Of a stretch of 64,000 nucleotides of DNA, positions 44,301-52,164 are shown one piece after another (positions within the stretch are counted from its first letter, which is position 1; every line of letters starts with the position of its first letter). The position numbers and the translations under genes were made by a program. The notes beneath the pieces were generated by a model. It was not told the origin of the DNA. It did no database searches and saw only the letters and a program-made list of their open reading frames with translations. Source of the stretch: Glaciecola sp034112105. Lineage in GTDB: Bacteria > Pseudomonadota > Gammaproteobacteria > Enterobacterales > Alteromonadaceae. The stretch is taken from NCBI GenBank assembly GCA_034112105.1, contig JAWUVZ010000086.1, positions 17,942 through 81,941 of the forward strand, given 5' to 3'.

Positions 44301-44417
44301 ACCCTATTTTTAACGCCCGTTTTATACAAGTTCATTGCTCCATTCTCAAAGCCGAGAGCCGATGAGAGTGAGCGCTTAGAAACTGAACTTGAGGCTGCAG
44401 ATCAACAAAATCTCTAA
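41307..44417 (+). CDS. RND family efflux pump, inner-membrane subunit
   Basis: 1036 residues of the HAE-1 (AcrB/MexB-like) group: proton-driven export of hydrophobic compounds. It has 12 membrane helices in two repeats, large periplasmic loops after TM1 and TM7, and the proton-relay Asp pair in LGTGLIVDDAIVVSENIQRR, with the counterpart Lys in IGLIAKNSILLVEF. The N-terminal LSIRRPVLVMVMNLLI resembles AcrB-type starts. It overlaps the adaptor gene (ATGA), so subunits are made together. The substrate is unknown. A long hairpin at 44448-44492 follows. Confidence 0.95.
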   Translation: MKKNDSSQINDLPSLSIRRPVLVMVMNLLIILAGFAAINDLEIRELPDVDRPIVTVSASYPGGSPETVDSEVTSRLEGAVARVSGVDSINASSEEGSSRIRVEFRPGTDLEDAANELRESVSRVQRMLPAEVEQLSIIKADNDAQAVVSLAISSDSLDMETLTERVEVDLAPLFLSIPGVADVSLDGQRQRVMRVSVDPLRLTSFNLSMTDVSAALRLAPFDVPAGSVKSQDQELIVRADATSVSTQDIEQILISGDTRIGDVASVYFGPADARSMVRLDGKPVVGLGIIRQARSNTIEISDEVLAMVKSLDTRFTDLNIVVTSDDAEFIRSSVNEVMVSLGLTILLVIGTLWLFLGSFRATLVPALSIPVSLVGALVIMWVLGFSINILTLLALVLGTGLIVDDAIVVSENIQRRRAQGMGSRAAAVLGTREVFFAVVATTAVLAAVFIPIAFLPSTAGRLFREFGGVLAGAVIISSFVALSLVPALTAKLPKKTTSNSFFDRTLGAFGTRMLNGYMAVLHQSLRFSWLTVLVSVLSAGGAALLYEQIENQLLPAEDRGVIRVFARGPDGAGLNYMNRQAEKMEEILLPYVKDADVDSIYTVVGRWDPNLVFITVPLAHWDEREKSQQEIINEMRPKLAAIPGAPARAFGSNSLNLRGQGGGLELALTGDTYARIYESALAFGKLIEETLPELGRPNIGYQPTQPQLRVNIDRRRAEELGVPFSDISTTLRAAISGDDITDLNIGDQAIPLILESSKRNTANPSDLTNLFVKSNNGILVPLSSLAFISEEGVAAELERHAQRRAIEIDLELPGSITMAEAVERIRDIANQNLPDGIGLVFLGEALTFEETSNQIAMTYLFAFVIVLLVLAAQFESINSAIVVMLTVPFGIAAAIYALYLTGTSINIYSQIGLVMLIGLIAKNSILLVEFADQLRDRGMAVNDAIVQAAAVRLRPIMMTLMSTILGGLPLILSTGAGAESRNSIGWVVFGGLGIAVVFTLFLTPVLYKFIAPFSKPRADESERLETELEAADQQNL

Positions 44418-44447
44418 TTTTTTACACCTCAAACGCAATATAATTAG

Positions 44448-44492
44448 CATAACGGGTGACCAGGCGCTTTTTGCCTATAGTCACCTGTTATG
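44448..44492 (+). terminator. Large stem-loop after the RND operon
   Basis: Arms CATAACGGGTGAC (44448-44460) and GTCACCTGTTATG (44480-44492) pair in 12 of 13 positions, with inner GGC/GCC. There is no T run directly after, so termination or transcript protection are both possible. Confidence 0.6.
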
Positions 44493-44606
44493 AAATATTC
44501 CTACAAGTTCTTTAGTAATCAAAATTTGTCCTTTAAACTCGACAGTCATTCTATATTGTCAACCAACAGCCACGCTGCCAAAGCATGAAAAATCAAAGGA
44601 CCCGCA

Positions 44607-45731
44607 ATGAACTTTAGTGATAAACCAGACCGTAAAGCATCAAAAGCCTACAAATGGGAAAAGTACATAGGCACTGGTATATTGCCTATGTGGATTGCTG
44701 ACACCGAATTTCGTTGCGCAGAACCTATTTTGGAAGCATTGCATAAACGGATTGAAGACGGTTTACTCGGCTACACGTTACCAGCACATGATACTGATGC
44801 GATTAATGCAGTAGTTAACTGGTGTGAAAAGCAATATAATTGGCAGGTCGACCCCAAGTGGATTGTCTGGACTCCCGGTGTTGTGCCCGCATTTAACGTT
44901 GCAATACAAGCCTGTTGTGATGCTGGTGATACTGTTATCGTGCAAACACCTAATTACCCGCCTCTGCTAGCAGCGCCCAGTATCAATGGACTAAATAGAA
45001 CTTGTGTACCAACTATTGAAGTTGACGGACGTTGGACTATCGATTTTAGTGCATTAGAAAGTGCCGCAGCAGACCCCAAAGCAACGATCTTTATTATGTG
45101 CAATCCGATGAATCCTGTTGGTTCAGTTCTCACTCAAGCAGAGTTGGATAGAATCGCTAGTATCTGTCGAAAACATGAGGTTATGCTTTGTTCCGACGAA
45201 ATCCACTGCGATTTAATATTAGATGATGTTAATCATCTGCCCGCCGGTGCACACAAAGAATTAAGCGCTCATTCGATCACGCTAATGGCCGCGAGTAAAA
45301 CATTTAACGTTGCTGGCTTAGGTACTTCATTCGCCATTATTCCAAATACGGCATTACGAGCAGCATTTAATAAGTCTGCTCGAGGAATTGTCCCATGGGT
45401 AACTGTCACCGGTTTAACAGCAACCAATGCCGCTTTTAGACTCTGCGACGATTGGCATCAAGCTGAACTAGACTATTTGAAAGATAACCGTGATTACTTA
45501 GTCTCTGAGATAAACAAAATACCGGGCTTAAGAGCCATTTCGCCCGCAGCCACCTTTTTACTTTGGGTTGATGCGAGTGGCCTAAATGTATCAAACACAC
45601 AAAAATGGTGCGAGGAAAAAGGTATTGGGCCTTCACCCGGTCGAGACTTTGGCGAGAAAGATTTTTTTAGACTCAACTTTGGTTGTTCTCGCGACTATTT
45701 AGTAGAAGCAATTACAAAGCTGTCCTCTTAA
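44607..45731 (+). CDS. PatB/MalY-type PLP-dependent C-S lyase
   Basis: 374-residue fold-type I aminotransferase-like enzyme. The segment IGTGILPMWIADTEFRCAEPILEAL and SDEIHCDLIL are typical of MalY/PatB cystathionine beta-lyases, and the PLP Lys lies in AASKTFNVAGLG. These enzymes cleave C-S bonds, releasing a thiol, pyruvate and ammonia; in E. coli MalY also regulates maltose genes. The ATG has AAAGGA upstream. It is monocistronic, converging with the DUF4920 gene only eight bases away. The physiological substrate is not evident. Confidence 0.9.
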   Translation: MNFSDKPDRKASKAYKWEKYIGTGILPMWIADTEFRCAEPILEALHKRIEDGLLGYTLPAHDTDAINAVVNWCEKQYNWQVDPKWIVWTPGVVPAFNVAIQACCDAGDTVIVQTPNYPPLLAAPSINGLNRTCVPTIEVDGRWTIDFSALESAAADPKATIFIMCNPMNPVGSVLTQAELDRIASICRKHEVMLCSDEIHCDLILDDVNHLPAGAHKELSAHSITLMAASKTFNVAGLGTSFAIIPNTALRAAFNKSARGIVPWVTVTGLTATNAAFRLCDDWHQAELDYLKDNRDYLVSEINKIPGLRAISPAATFLLWVDASGLNVSNTQKWCEEKGIGPSPGRDFGEKDFFRLNFGCSRDYLVEAITKLSS

Positions 45732-45739
45732 CGAGGACT

Positions 45740-46258
45740 TTACGCTTTAGGGATGATAACGCTGGCGGCCAGAATTTCATAAACAACGCCTTCATGCAAG
45801 GCATCAGAGTCACCTTGCATGTCTTGATTGAAGTGAGTGACTTGTTCTGCTGTCATTTCTTTTTTGATAAGTTTACCTGCTAATGTCACCGTTTTGCCCG
45901 CACTGTCAGTGGGTACAAAAAAGCTATAGTCTCGAAAGGCGACACGCATAACATCATCACCTTCTTGAGCAATAAAGAAACATCCTTTTTTCTGACAAAC
46001 CCTGGCAACTTTAGTCTCAACCTGAAAAGCATGGCTAACATACAATGCAGGATATGAAGTCAATTCGTGTAATGTTACTTTTTTAAGCCTCTCATCGAGC
46101 AAGGAACCAAAGGTTTCAGATTGAGCATCCGTTGCTATGGGCTCAGATAATCTGAGTGTATTATTGGTTTTAGTAGCATCAGGCATATCGGATGCCAGCG
46201 CTACCATGCTCATCGCAAAAACTATCACCGTCACCGCTAAAGCTTGTTGGAACTTCAT
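45740..46258 (-). CDS. DUF4920 domain-containing exported protein
   Basis: 172 residues with a signal peptide (1-22, ending ALA). The body resembles the DUF4920 OB-fold-like family (tRNA_anti-like), with the marker VARVCQKKGCFFIAQEGDDVMRVAFRDYSFFVP carrying a Cys pair. These small periplasmic proteins have no assigned reaction; the Cys pair could be redox- or metal-linked. The saccharopine-dehydrogenase-like gene lies 66 bases upstream on the same strand and may share a transcript. Confidence 0.82.
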   Translation of the reverse strand: MKFQQALAVTVIVFAMSMVALASDMPDATKTNNTLRLSEPIATDAQSETFGSLLDERLKKVTLHELTSYPALYVSHAFQVETKVARVCQKKGCFFIAQEGDDVMRVAFRDYSFFVPTDSAGKTVTLAGKLIKKEMTAEQVTHFNQDMQGDSDALHEGVVYEILAASVIIPKA

Positions 46259-46324
46259 AGTATACCTACCCTATTTACTTAAATTGTTAGTGCCAATACT
46301 ATTCTTTTTCAGGATTTTTTATCA

Positions 46325-47548
46325 TTACGTTTTTAACTTGGGGTCCATCACCTCTATGCTAACCCCAGCATGAGCCGCTAAGCGTTCAATTAAATGCTCA
46401 TTTAGGGCTGAAGCAGGAGTCCAAAAACCTCCCTTCACATCAGGAATATCTTTTGATAGGCACAGCGCGGCCTGTGCCAACATTTTCGCTGTCGAACCAT
46501 AACCAGGGTCACGATCACCTTCTACTTTCACTACTAATTGCTCACCATTGGGCATATCAGCATAAAAACGCATATCAAACATGCCGTTCAATTGCTGCTC
46601 TGGCGTCGGGCCTTCACCCGGTTTAGCTAATACATAATTTGCTAATAATTTTCTTAATGGCGATAGGCTTGCTGCTAGCATGAAAGCGCCTAAGCCCAGC
46701 GTAAACGTCCACGCCTGAAAGCCGCTTTTAGCTGTCATCGCTTCATCGTAAAGAAAATCCTCGCCGTATTGATTGCCTAACAATGCATTGGAACGATGAA
46801 CAACGCGTTCATTAATTGAAGCCATTACAAAAGGCATAGTCCAAACACCCAACGAATCATCGCGTTGCGCGCCTTTATGATTCTTTTGACGCTGTTTAAA
46901 CGGGTGGCCGGATGGACAAAGAACGTAAGGATTTACCAGTATTTTGCGCAATTCAGGGTTTTCTTTTACTTCTTTAAATACGTTTAGCATACTAGCGATA
47001 GTGCCGCCTGATGCCGCGCCTTTAATTTTTCTAACGCGCATTTTGACGTACTGTGCAGGTGCTGAAGTTTGTTTGATAGCGGTCTGTTGTAGCTTATAAA
47101 CACCCAAATCAGAAGGAATAGAATCAAAACCAGTGCAATGCACAATCCGTGCACCAGAGCTTTTTGCATCGGCTTCATACTTTTCCAGCATTTGCTTTAT
47201 CCACTGCGGTTCGCCCGTTAAATCACAATAATCGGTACCAGATTGCGCACACACTTTAACAAGTGTTTCACCATAAAGTGCATAAGGCCCAACGGTACTT
47301 ACCACCGTTTTAGTTTTTTCACAGAGCACTTTTAGCGTTTTTTCATCAGAGGCATCGGCAACAAAATGAGGTATTGCATTTAAATTAAAACGTTGTTTCA
47401 GTTCTTGCAGTTTACTCTCACATCTACCCGCAATTGCCCACGTATATTCTTCGCTTGTGTAGCCAGCCAAATACTCAGCCATGATTTGGCCGACGAAAGA
47501 AGTTGCACCATATAAAATGAAATCAAATTGTTGGTCACTGCTGCTCAT
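46325..47548 (-). CDS. Saccharopine dehydrogenase-like / trans-acting enoyl reductase family protein
   Basis: 407 residues with an N-terminal Rossmann fold (FILYGATSFVGQIMAEYLAGY, about 10-30) for NAD(P)H. SGTDYCDLTGEPQWI, CTGFDSIPSDLGVYKLQ and GAASGGTIASMLN are family markers. A hydrophobic segment near 280-300 (GFQAWTFTLGLGAFMLAASL) suggests membrane association. The group includes mycobacterial trans-acting enoyl reductases of phthiocerol and glycolipid synthesis, and many lipid-linked oxidoreductases; true saccharopine dehydrogenation is unlikely. Substrate unknown. Confidence 0.85.
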   Translation of the reverse strand: MSSSDQQFDFILYGATSFVGQIMAEYLAGYTSEEYTWAIAGRCESKLQELKQRFNLNAIPHFVADASDEKTLKVLCEKTKTVVSTVGPYALYGETLVKVCAQSGTDYCDLTGEPQWIKQMLEKYEADAKSSGARIVHCTGFDSIPSDLGVYKLQQTAIKQTSAPAQYVKMRVRKIKGAASGGTIASMLNVFKEVKENPELRKILVNPYVLCPSGHPFKQRQKNHKGAQRDDSLGVWTMPFVMASINERVVHRSNALLGNQYGEDFLYDEAMTAKSGFQAWTFTLGLGAFMLAASLSPLRKLLANYVLAKPGEGPTPEQQLNGMFDMRFYADMPNGEQLVVKVEGDRDPGYGSTAKMLAQAALCLSKDIPDVKGGFWTPASALNEHLIERLAAHAGVSIEVMDPKLKT

Positions 47549-47877
47549 ATTATTTTATAGCCCTTTGGTTGTAAATTTGTGTTTTTGCTCAGTCTGTGTT
47601 GCATTTGCAGATCGTTTTTTTAACATAGGCACTGTTTTATACTCACAATAGCCACTTACAATAATAGCTGACTTCGCTGCATCTTTTTTCTCTTATCTAT
47701 TTTGATAGATAATTATGATATTAAGTAAAAAGCACATGAGCGGAAGGGTGCATACGTTGGTTAGTTAGTAATTAAAGTTTATTTAACATTAGATGTAAAC
47801 AAAATATAAAAATCTCTCATATCGGGTATAGTTTAAAATATTCGATGATATCTATGAAGTCACAAATAGGAAAACAT
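47549..47877. other. Divergent intergenic region
   Basis: About 330 bases between two divergent genes. It contains a palindrome TTATCTAT-TTTG-ATAGATAA at 47693-47712, possibly an operator, and AT-rich promoter-like stretches. No gene seen. Confidence 0.45.
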
Positions 47878-48726
47878 ATGCCTGCGACAAACCTAAAGAA
47901 CTACAGCACAATTGCAATAAATATTGCCGATGAAATTGCACACATACAGCTATGCCGTCCCCAGGAATTGAATAGTATGATTGCGGCTTTTTGGACTGAA
48001 CTTCCAGAAGCCGTTAGATATATTGATGAACATGCATTAGCGCGCGTTATCGTGATTTCGGCTGAAGGCAAACATTTTAGTGCTGGTATGGATTTATCTG
48101 TTTTTCAAAATATGGGGGCTAGTTTTAATGGAGAACCGGCTAGGAGAGCAGAAGCATTTAGACGACATGTATTAAAGTTACAAGACGCATTTAATGCCTT
48201 AGAAGAAGTTAGAATGCCGGTTTTAGTCGCTGTGCAAGGCGGTGTTATTGGTGGCGCGGTTGATATGATAAGTGCTTGCGACAGTCGTTATTGCACTCAA
48301 GATGCATTTTTCTGTATCAAAGAAACTGAAATTGGAATGACAGCCGATGTTGGCACACTGCAACGACTGCCCCATCTGATAGCGCAAGGTTTAGTCAGGG
48401 AACTGGCTTACACCGGCAGAAATATGATGAGCCAAGAAGCGCAATCTAGTGGTTTAGTAAATCATGTATATAGTGACCAAGAGACAATGTTGACTGAAGT
48501 CATGAAAATTGCAAAAATCATTGCAAGTCATTCACCAATGGCCGTTGCTGGATGCAAGGAAATGATAAACTATACAAGAGACCATGATGTTACAGATAGC
48601 CTAAACTACATGGCTACTTGGCAAAGCGGTATGTTACAAATGCCTGATGTAATGGAGGGCATGAGTGCAGGACAACAAAAGCGTCAACCCATATTCGAAA
48701 ATCTATTACCTAAAACTGTTGATTAG
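47878..48726 (+). CDS. Crotonase-fold dienoyl-CoA isomerase-like protein (ECH1 type)
   Basis: 282 residues from the ATG at 47878 (AGGA six bases upstream; an in-frame ATG at 47845 is less likely). The crotonase oxyanion segment SAEGKHFSAGMDLSVF and GGAVDMISACDSRYC are present, followed by ETEIGMTADVGTLQRLPHL, closely matching rat delta3,5-delta2,4-dienoyl-CoA isomerase, whose catalytic Asp, Glu and Asp all have counterparts (ISACD, KETE, ADVGT). The enzyme would rearrange dienoyl-CoAs from odd-positioned unsaturated fatty acids during beta-oxidation. A terminator overlaps its stop codon. Confidence 0.88.
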   Translation: MPATNLKNYSTIAINIADEIAHIQLCRPQELNSMIAAFWTELPEAVRYIDEHALARVIVISAEGKHFSAGMDLSVFQNMGASFNGEPARRAEAFRRHVLKLQDAFNALEEVRMPVLVAVQGGVIGGAVDMISACDSRYCTQDAFFCIKETEIGMTADVGTLQRLPHLIAQGLVRELAYTGRNMMSQEAQSSGLVNHVYSDQETMLTEVMKIAKIIASHSPMAVAGCKEMINYTRDHDVTDSLNYMATWQSGMLQMPDVMEGMSAGQQKRQPIFENLLPKTVD

Positions 48727-48745
48727 CCTCGGCTAATCAACTTTT
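48718..48745 (+). terminator. Terminator overlapping the stop codon of the isomerase gene
   Basis: Arms GTTGATTAG (48718-48726) and CTAATCAAC (48733-48741), loop CCTCGG, followed by TTTT. The TAG stop is inside the first arm. Confidence 0.75.
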
Positions 48746-48776
48746 AAATCAATACAAATTAACAATGTGAGACATG

Positions 48777-49298
48777 CTATTTCGCTTGATTTAGCACTAT
48801 CGCGAATACGCTTCTAAGTTCGTCTGCGGATTGAAAACCATAAAATACCGAGTACTGATTGTCTTTAATAATCACAAAACCTGGAGAGCCTTTTAAAACT
48901 AGTGGCTCACCTTCTTCGTCCATTAAATCATCAAGTGTGTTCGGGAAAATACCGAGTGTGCTCATATTGGCTGGTACAAAGTCATTATTTAACGTATCAA
49001 TAATATCCTGCTCAACGAACACTTCCTTTTTCATTTTTTTACAGGCTGGACAGAAGGTCATTTCTGCAAAAACGAAGACTGGTTTTTGTGAATCTAACGC
49101 TCTAGCATCTTCATAGTCTAACCAATGAACTGACTGCTGAGATGCGTTTATTTCATACGCAGAGTCTGAGGCGTTCTGCGCATTAACTGCAGCAGACAAA
49201 CTTAATAGACACAGAATTATAACAATAAGCGCATTGGTTTTTAACGCTAAGCTTTTAAAAATCCAGTTTTCTGATAAGCAGGCCATGAGTCGGTCCAT
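48777..49298 (-). CDS. Exported thioredoxin-fold protein with CPAC active site
   Basis: 173 residues. A hydrophobic segment (about 22-40, ending VNA) acts as a signal peptide. The redox motif CPAC is at 83-86 in FAEMTFCPACKKMKKEVF, and a cis-Pro-like GSPGFVII follows, so the protein is a thioredoxin-fold thiol oxidoreductase of the periplasm, close to thioredoxin_7/SoxW-like proteins. It lies 90 bases downstream of the ZnuD-like receptor on the same strand and could share its transcript. The start is uncertain (ATG at 49298 or 49286). Confidence 0.85.
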   Translation of the reverse strand: MDRLMACLSENWIFKSLALKTNALIVIILCLLSLSAAVNAQNASDSAYEINASQQSVHWLDYEDARALDSQKPVFVFAEMTFCPACKKMKKEVFVEQDIIDTLNNDFVPANMSTLGIFPNTLDDLMDEEGEPLVLKGSPGFVIIKDNQYSVFYGFQSADELRSVFAIVLNQAK

Positions 49299-49388
49299 TA
49301 TTGAGTAAGTTAAACTGTGTAATTATACACATCACACATAACAAGACCGACTCAGTACTTAATTATATTCAGGCTTTTGTGGATTTAT

Positions 49389-51914
49389 TTAAAATTTAGC
49401 TCTTACACCTAGAATAAATGCGCGGCCTTGCACAGGCGTTAGATCTTTTAAGAAGGAAGTGTGCACCCGTGCTTCTTCATCTGCCAAGTTACGCCCCTTC
49501 AAATAAAAGGTGACATCAGTATTATTGAATGAGGTGATATAGTTAACATCAAGGTCTACTAGTGTGTAGCCTCTAGTTTCACTTTCAAATTCAGCGACTC
49601 TGTCTTGCGTAAAGTACTTATGTAAGGATAACTCTGCCTGCCAATCGCCAACAACATAGTTCGCACTTACACCAACTCTTGACGGTGGTGTTCTTGGTAG
49701 ATATTGGCTCCCACCCAAATTATCATCAAGCTTACTGCGCACTAAATCACCTTGAGCTTGCAGTTGCAATGAGGCTGTGGCTTGCCAGTTAATTTGTGCT
49801 TCAAAACCATATAAATCGACATCAACAGCAGTAAAAAGGAATACAGGTAATTCATCTGCATGGCCTTCGTGATCATCTGCCATAATTATATCTTCAGCTG
49901 AGGCGACTAGCTCCTCGTGCTCTTCTTCAAGCACAAAACCGGAATCTGCAGAGAAATAATAATCATCAACTTGATTATAAAATGCATTAAGTACAAACCC
50001 AAATTCACCACTAAATTTTCTGAGCGATATATCGACATTGTTAGATTTTTCAATGGCTAGATCTTGCATGTTAAAGACAACATCTCCGTCGTCGGTAATA
50101 TCATAAAAGGCACCAACTTCATAAGTACTGGTCCCGATGTGCGGACCAAAACTGTATATTTCAGCGCTAGATGGTGCGCGCTGAGCATGCACATATGATA
50201 AGCCCAAATTATAACCTTGTGTGAAGTCCCAAACGGCCCCAATTGAAGCACTCAGCGGCGTGAACGAAGCGCTACTGGACTGACTCGCGGCCAATAAACT
50301 ACTATGTTCATTTTCGTCATGATGATCCATGTCAGCATGTTCATCCTCAGCGTGCATTTCTAAAAATTTTGTTTCCCCGATTTGAATGATAGGCACATCA
50401 ATTTCTACTTGCTCTACTCTTACACCCAATTGGAACAAAACATCGCCAAAGTGTTGTTCTTCTATTATACCTACGCCAAAACTATTCGTTTTTGAAGGCG
50501 GTGAAAATGCCTCTTCACCAACGGCTTCGAAGTCACTTGCCTTATAGTGAAAACTAAGACCACCTCGCCAACCAGAAACAGGTTGATGTATTACTTCAAC
50601 GCGCGCTTCATGTGATTTATTCTCAAAAACAGTACCTATTTCTCCATTTTCAATTTCCGCATGCTTATAATCAGTAAAAGCAAAGCCCGTATTAATTGCG
50701 CTGATAAAGTCTGCGTTTATTTGATGCTTACTTGAAATTTGGTAACGGTTTTGTTGTAAGTCACCTTGGACTACTTCTTCAAGGTCTTCTTCGGCTTCAC
50801 TGCCAAGCTCATCGCTATGTTCTTCTTCATGTGCATGCCCAGGTATACTATAAAGACTCGACATATGCTCCATTGAAAATCCAATATGCCCGTTATCTAA
50901 TAAATAACTCGCCCCAAATGTAATCCCCTTAGTCCTGCTAGATGAATTTTCTACAATGCCTTCGCCTTCATGTTCTTCGTGCTCGCCTTCATGTTCTGCG
51001 CTATCGCCTTCATCATGATCATCGTCATCGTCATCACCTTCAGCATGACCTGGGATCCGATAATCGTCGGCATCACGATAGTAACCTTGCAAATTAAAGG
51101 CAAAATCACCTTCTCCGCCTTTAATGAAACCTGAAAAAGTTTCTTCACTATTATTTGTATTACGATCTGTCGATACCTCACCTTCCCATTCGTTGTTTTC
51201 CGGAATACGCTGGTCAACAACGTTAACAACACCACCAATCGCACCACTTCCATAAAACAGGGTCGCAGGTCCTCGAAGCACTTCAATCTGAGTAGCAGTT
51301 GACGCATCTGCAGCAACAATATGATCCGGACCTATCCGAGAAGCATCTCCGGAATCTAAACCATTTTGTGTGACCAATACCCGCGGACCATCCAGCCCCC
51401 TAATAATTGGCGAGCTCGCAACTGAACCATAAAACGTAGAATGCACTCCGACTTCGTTTTTCAGTGTTTCACCCAGCGTTGATGCTTGTTTTTTACGTAA
51501 CTCGTCACCGGTAATAACACTAACAGGTGCTGCTGACTCAATTGTCGAAGCATGGAACGCACTCGCCGTTACATCAAAAATTTCAATACTCGAACTGGCG
51601 ACTACAATTTCAACATTAAACAAGCCCGACTCTGGAACAATTAATTCTGTTTTTGAATGTATGTGCCTTGAGCTTGCCACATGAATTTCAATATTTCCCG
51701 GTTTCACATTCTCGAAAACGAAACCTCCATCGGCTTGAATTAGTGCCGTTTTATTTGTTCCCATAATTTGCACATTGCCCTTAACAAGAGGCAATCCAGC
51801 GTTGTCTAAAACGACACCAGCAAGACTTTGAGCTTGAACTGAAATCGCAAAAGTAGATAAAACAGATAGTGACAAAAAAGTGAGGGGTTTAGATCGGCAG
51901 TTCACAATAAACAT
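49389..51914 (-). CDS. ZnuD-like TonB-dependent receptor with His/Asp-rich loops
   Basis: 841-residue outer-membrane receptor. A signal peptide (about 1-28) is followed by a carboxypeptidase-like Ig fold (SLAGVVLDNAGLPLVKGNVQIMG), the plug with RGLDGPRVLVTQNGLDSGD and LRGPATLFYGSGAIGGVVNVVD, and a beta-barrel ending in aromatic Phe. Several loops are rich in His, Asp and Glu, including runs near residues 292-320 and 345-385, as in zinc receptors. A Zur-box palindrome at 51946-51968 lies about 32 bases before the start. Zinc uptake is therefore likely but inferred. The ATG at 51914 lacks a good site; a GTG at 51905, nine bases after GGA, is an alternative. Confidence 0.9.
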   Translation of the reverse strand: MFIVNCRSKPLTFLSLSVLSTFAISVQAQSLAGVVLDNAGLPLVKGNVQIMGTNKTALIQADGGFVFENVKPGNIEIHVASSRHIHSKTELIVPESGLFNVEIVVASSSIEIFDVTASAFHASTIESAAPVSVITGDELRKKQASTLGETLKNEVGVHSTFYGSVASSPIIRGLDGPRVLVTQNGLDSGDASRIGPDHIVAADASTATQIEVLRGPATLFYGSGAIGGVVNVVDQRIPENNEWEGEVSTDRNTNNSEETFSGFIKGGEGDFAFNLQGYYRDADDYRIPGHAEGDDDDDDHDEGDSAEHEGEHEEHEGEGIVENSSSRTKGITFGASYLLDNGHIGFSMEHMSSLYSIPGHAHEEEHSDELGSEAEEDLEEVVQGDLQQNRYQISSKHQINADFISAINTGFAFTDYKHAEIENGEIGTVFENKSHEARVEVIHQPVSGWRGGLSFHYKASDFEAVGEEAFSPPSKTNSFGVGIIEEQHFGDVLFQLGVRVEQVEIDVPIIQIGETKFLEMHAEDEHADMDHHDENEHSSLLAASQSSSASFTPLSASIGAVWDFTQGYNLGLSYVHAQRAPSSAEIYSFGPHIGTSTYEVGAFYDITDDGDVVFNMQDLAIEKSNNVDISLRKFSGEFGFVLNAFYNQVDDYYFSADSGFVLEEEHEELVASAEDIIMADDHEGHADELPVFLFTAVDVDLYGFEAQINWQATASLQLQAQGDLVRSKLDDNLGGSQYLPRTPPSRVGVSANYVVGDWQAELSLHKYFTQDRVAEFESETRGYTLVDLDVNYITSFNNTDVTFYLKGRNLADEEARVHTSFLKDLTPVQGRAFILGVRAKF

Positions 51915-51945
51915 TCCATAATTGATGATGATTTTAATATTTAAT

Positions 51946-51968
51946 AGAATGTTATACTATAACAATTT
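51946..51968. promoter_or_regulatory. Zur-box-like operator
   Basis: The stretch contains GTTATACTATAAC, the core of an almost perfect palindrome AATGTTATACTATAACAATT (51948-51967), matching the gammaproteobacterial Zur consensus GAAATGTTATA-TATAACATTTC closely. It lies directly upstream of the ZnuD-like receptor start and would repress it when zinc is plentiful. Confidence 0.8.
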
Positions 51969-52030
51969 GAGTGTAAAGTAATTACATGTGAATCATTAAA
52001 TGTATTTTTTAACAAGGATTTGAAAGGTTT

Positions 52031-52053
52031 TTCAATATTAAATAGAATGTTAT
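52031..52053. repeat. Second copy of the operator's left half
   Basis: The 13-mer AATAGAATGTTAT at 52041-52053 repeats that at 51943-51955, with similar AT-rich sequence before both. The right half of the palindrome is missing here, so it is a half-site or an old duplication. Confidence 0.5.
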
Positions 52054-52114
52054 GGATGCTTTAGCCAGAATAAAACAGATATCAAAATTATTTAGGATAG
52101 TGCTAAAATACTCA

Positions 52115-52164
52115 CCCTAAAATAGCGTCAATTGTCTTTTTATGAGCCAGTTCGCTATTTAGGG
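52115..52164. other. Inverted repeat across the diguanylate cyclase stop codon
   Basis: CCCTAAAATAGCG (52115-52127) and CGCTATTTAGGG (52153-52164) pair in 12 positions with one bulge and a 25-base loop. There is no T run; a weak terminator or chance repeat. Confidence 0.35.

Noticed and set aside
47693..47712. Palindrome TTATCTAT-TTTG-ATAGATAA in a divergent promoter
   Set aside because: AT-rich and short; could be an operator but has no match I know, so not raised as a finding.
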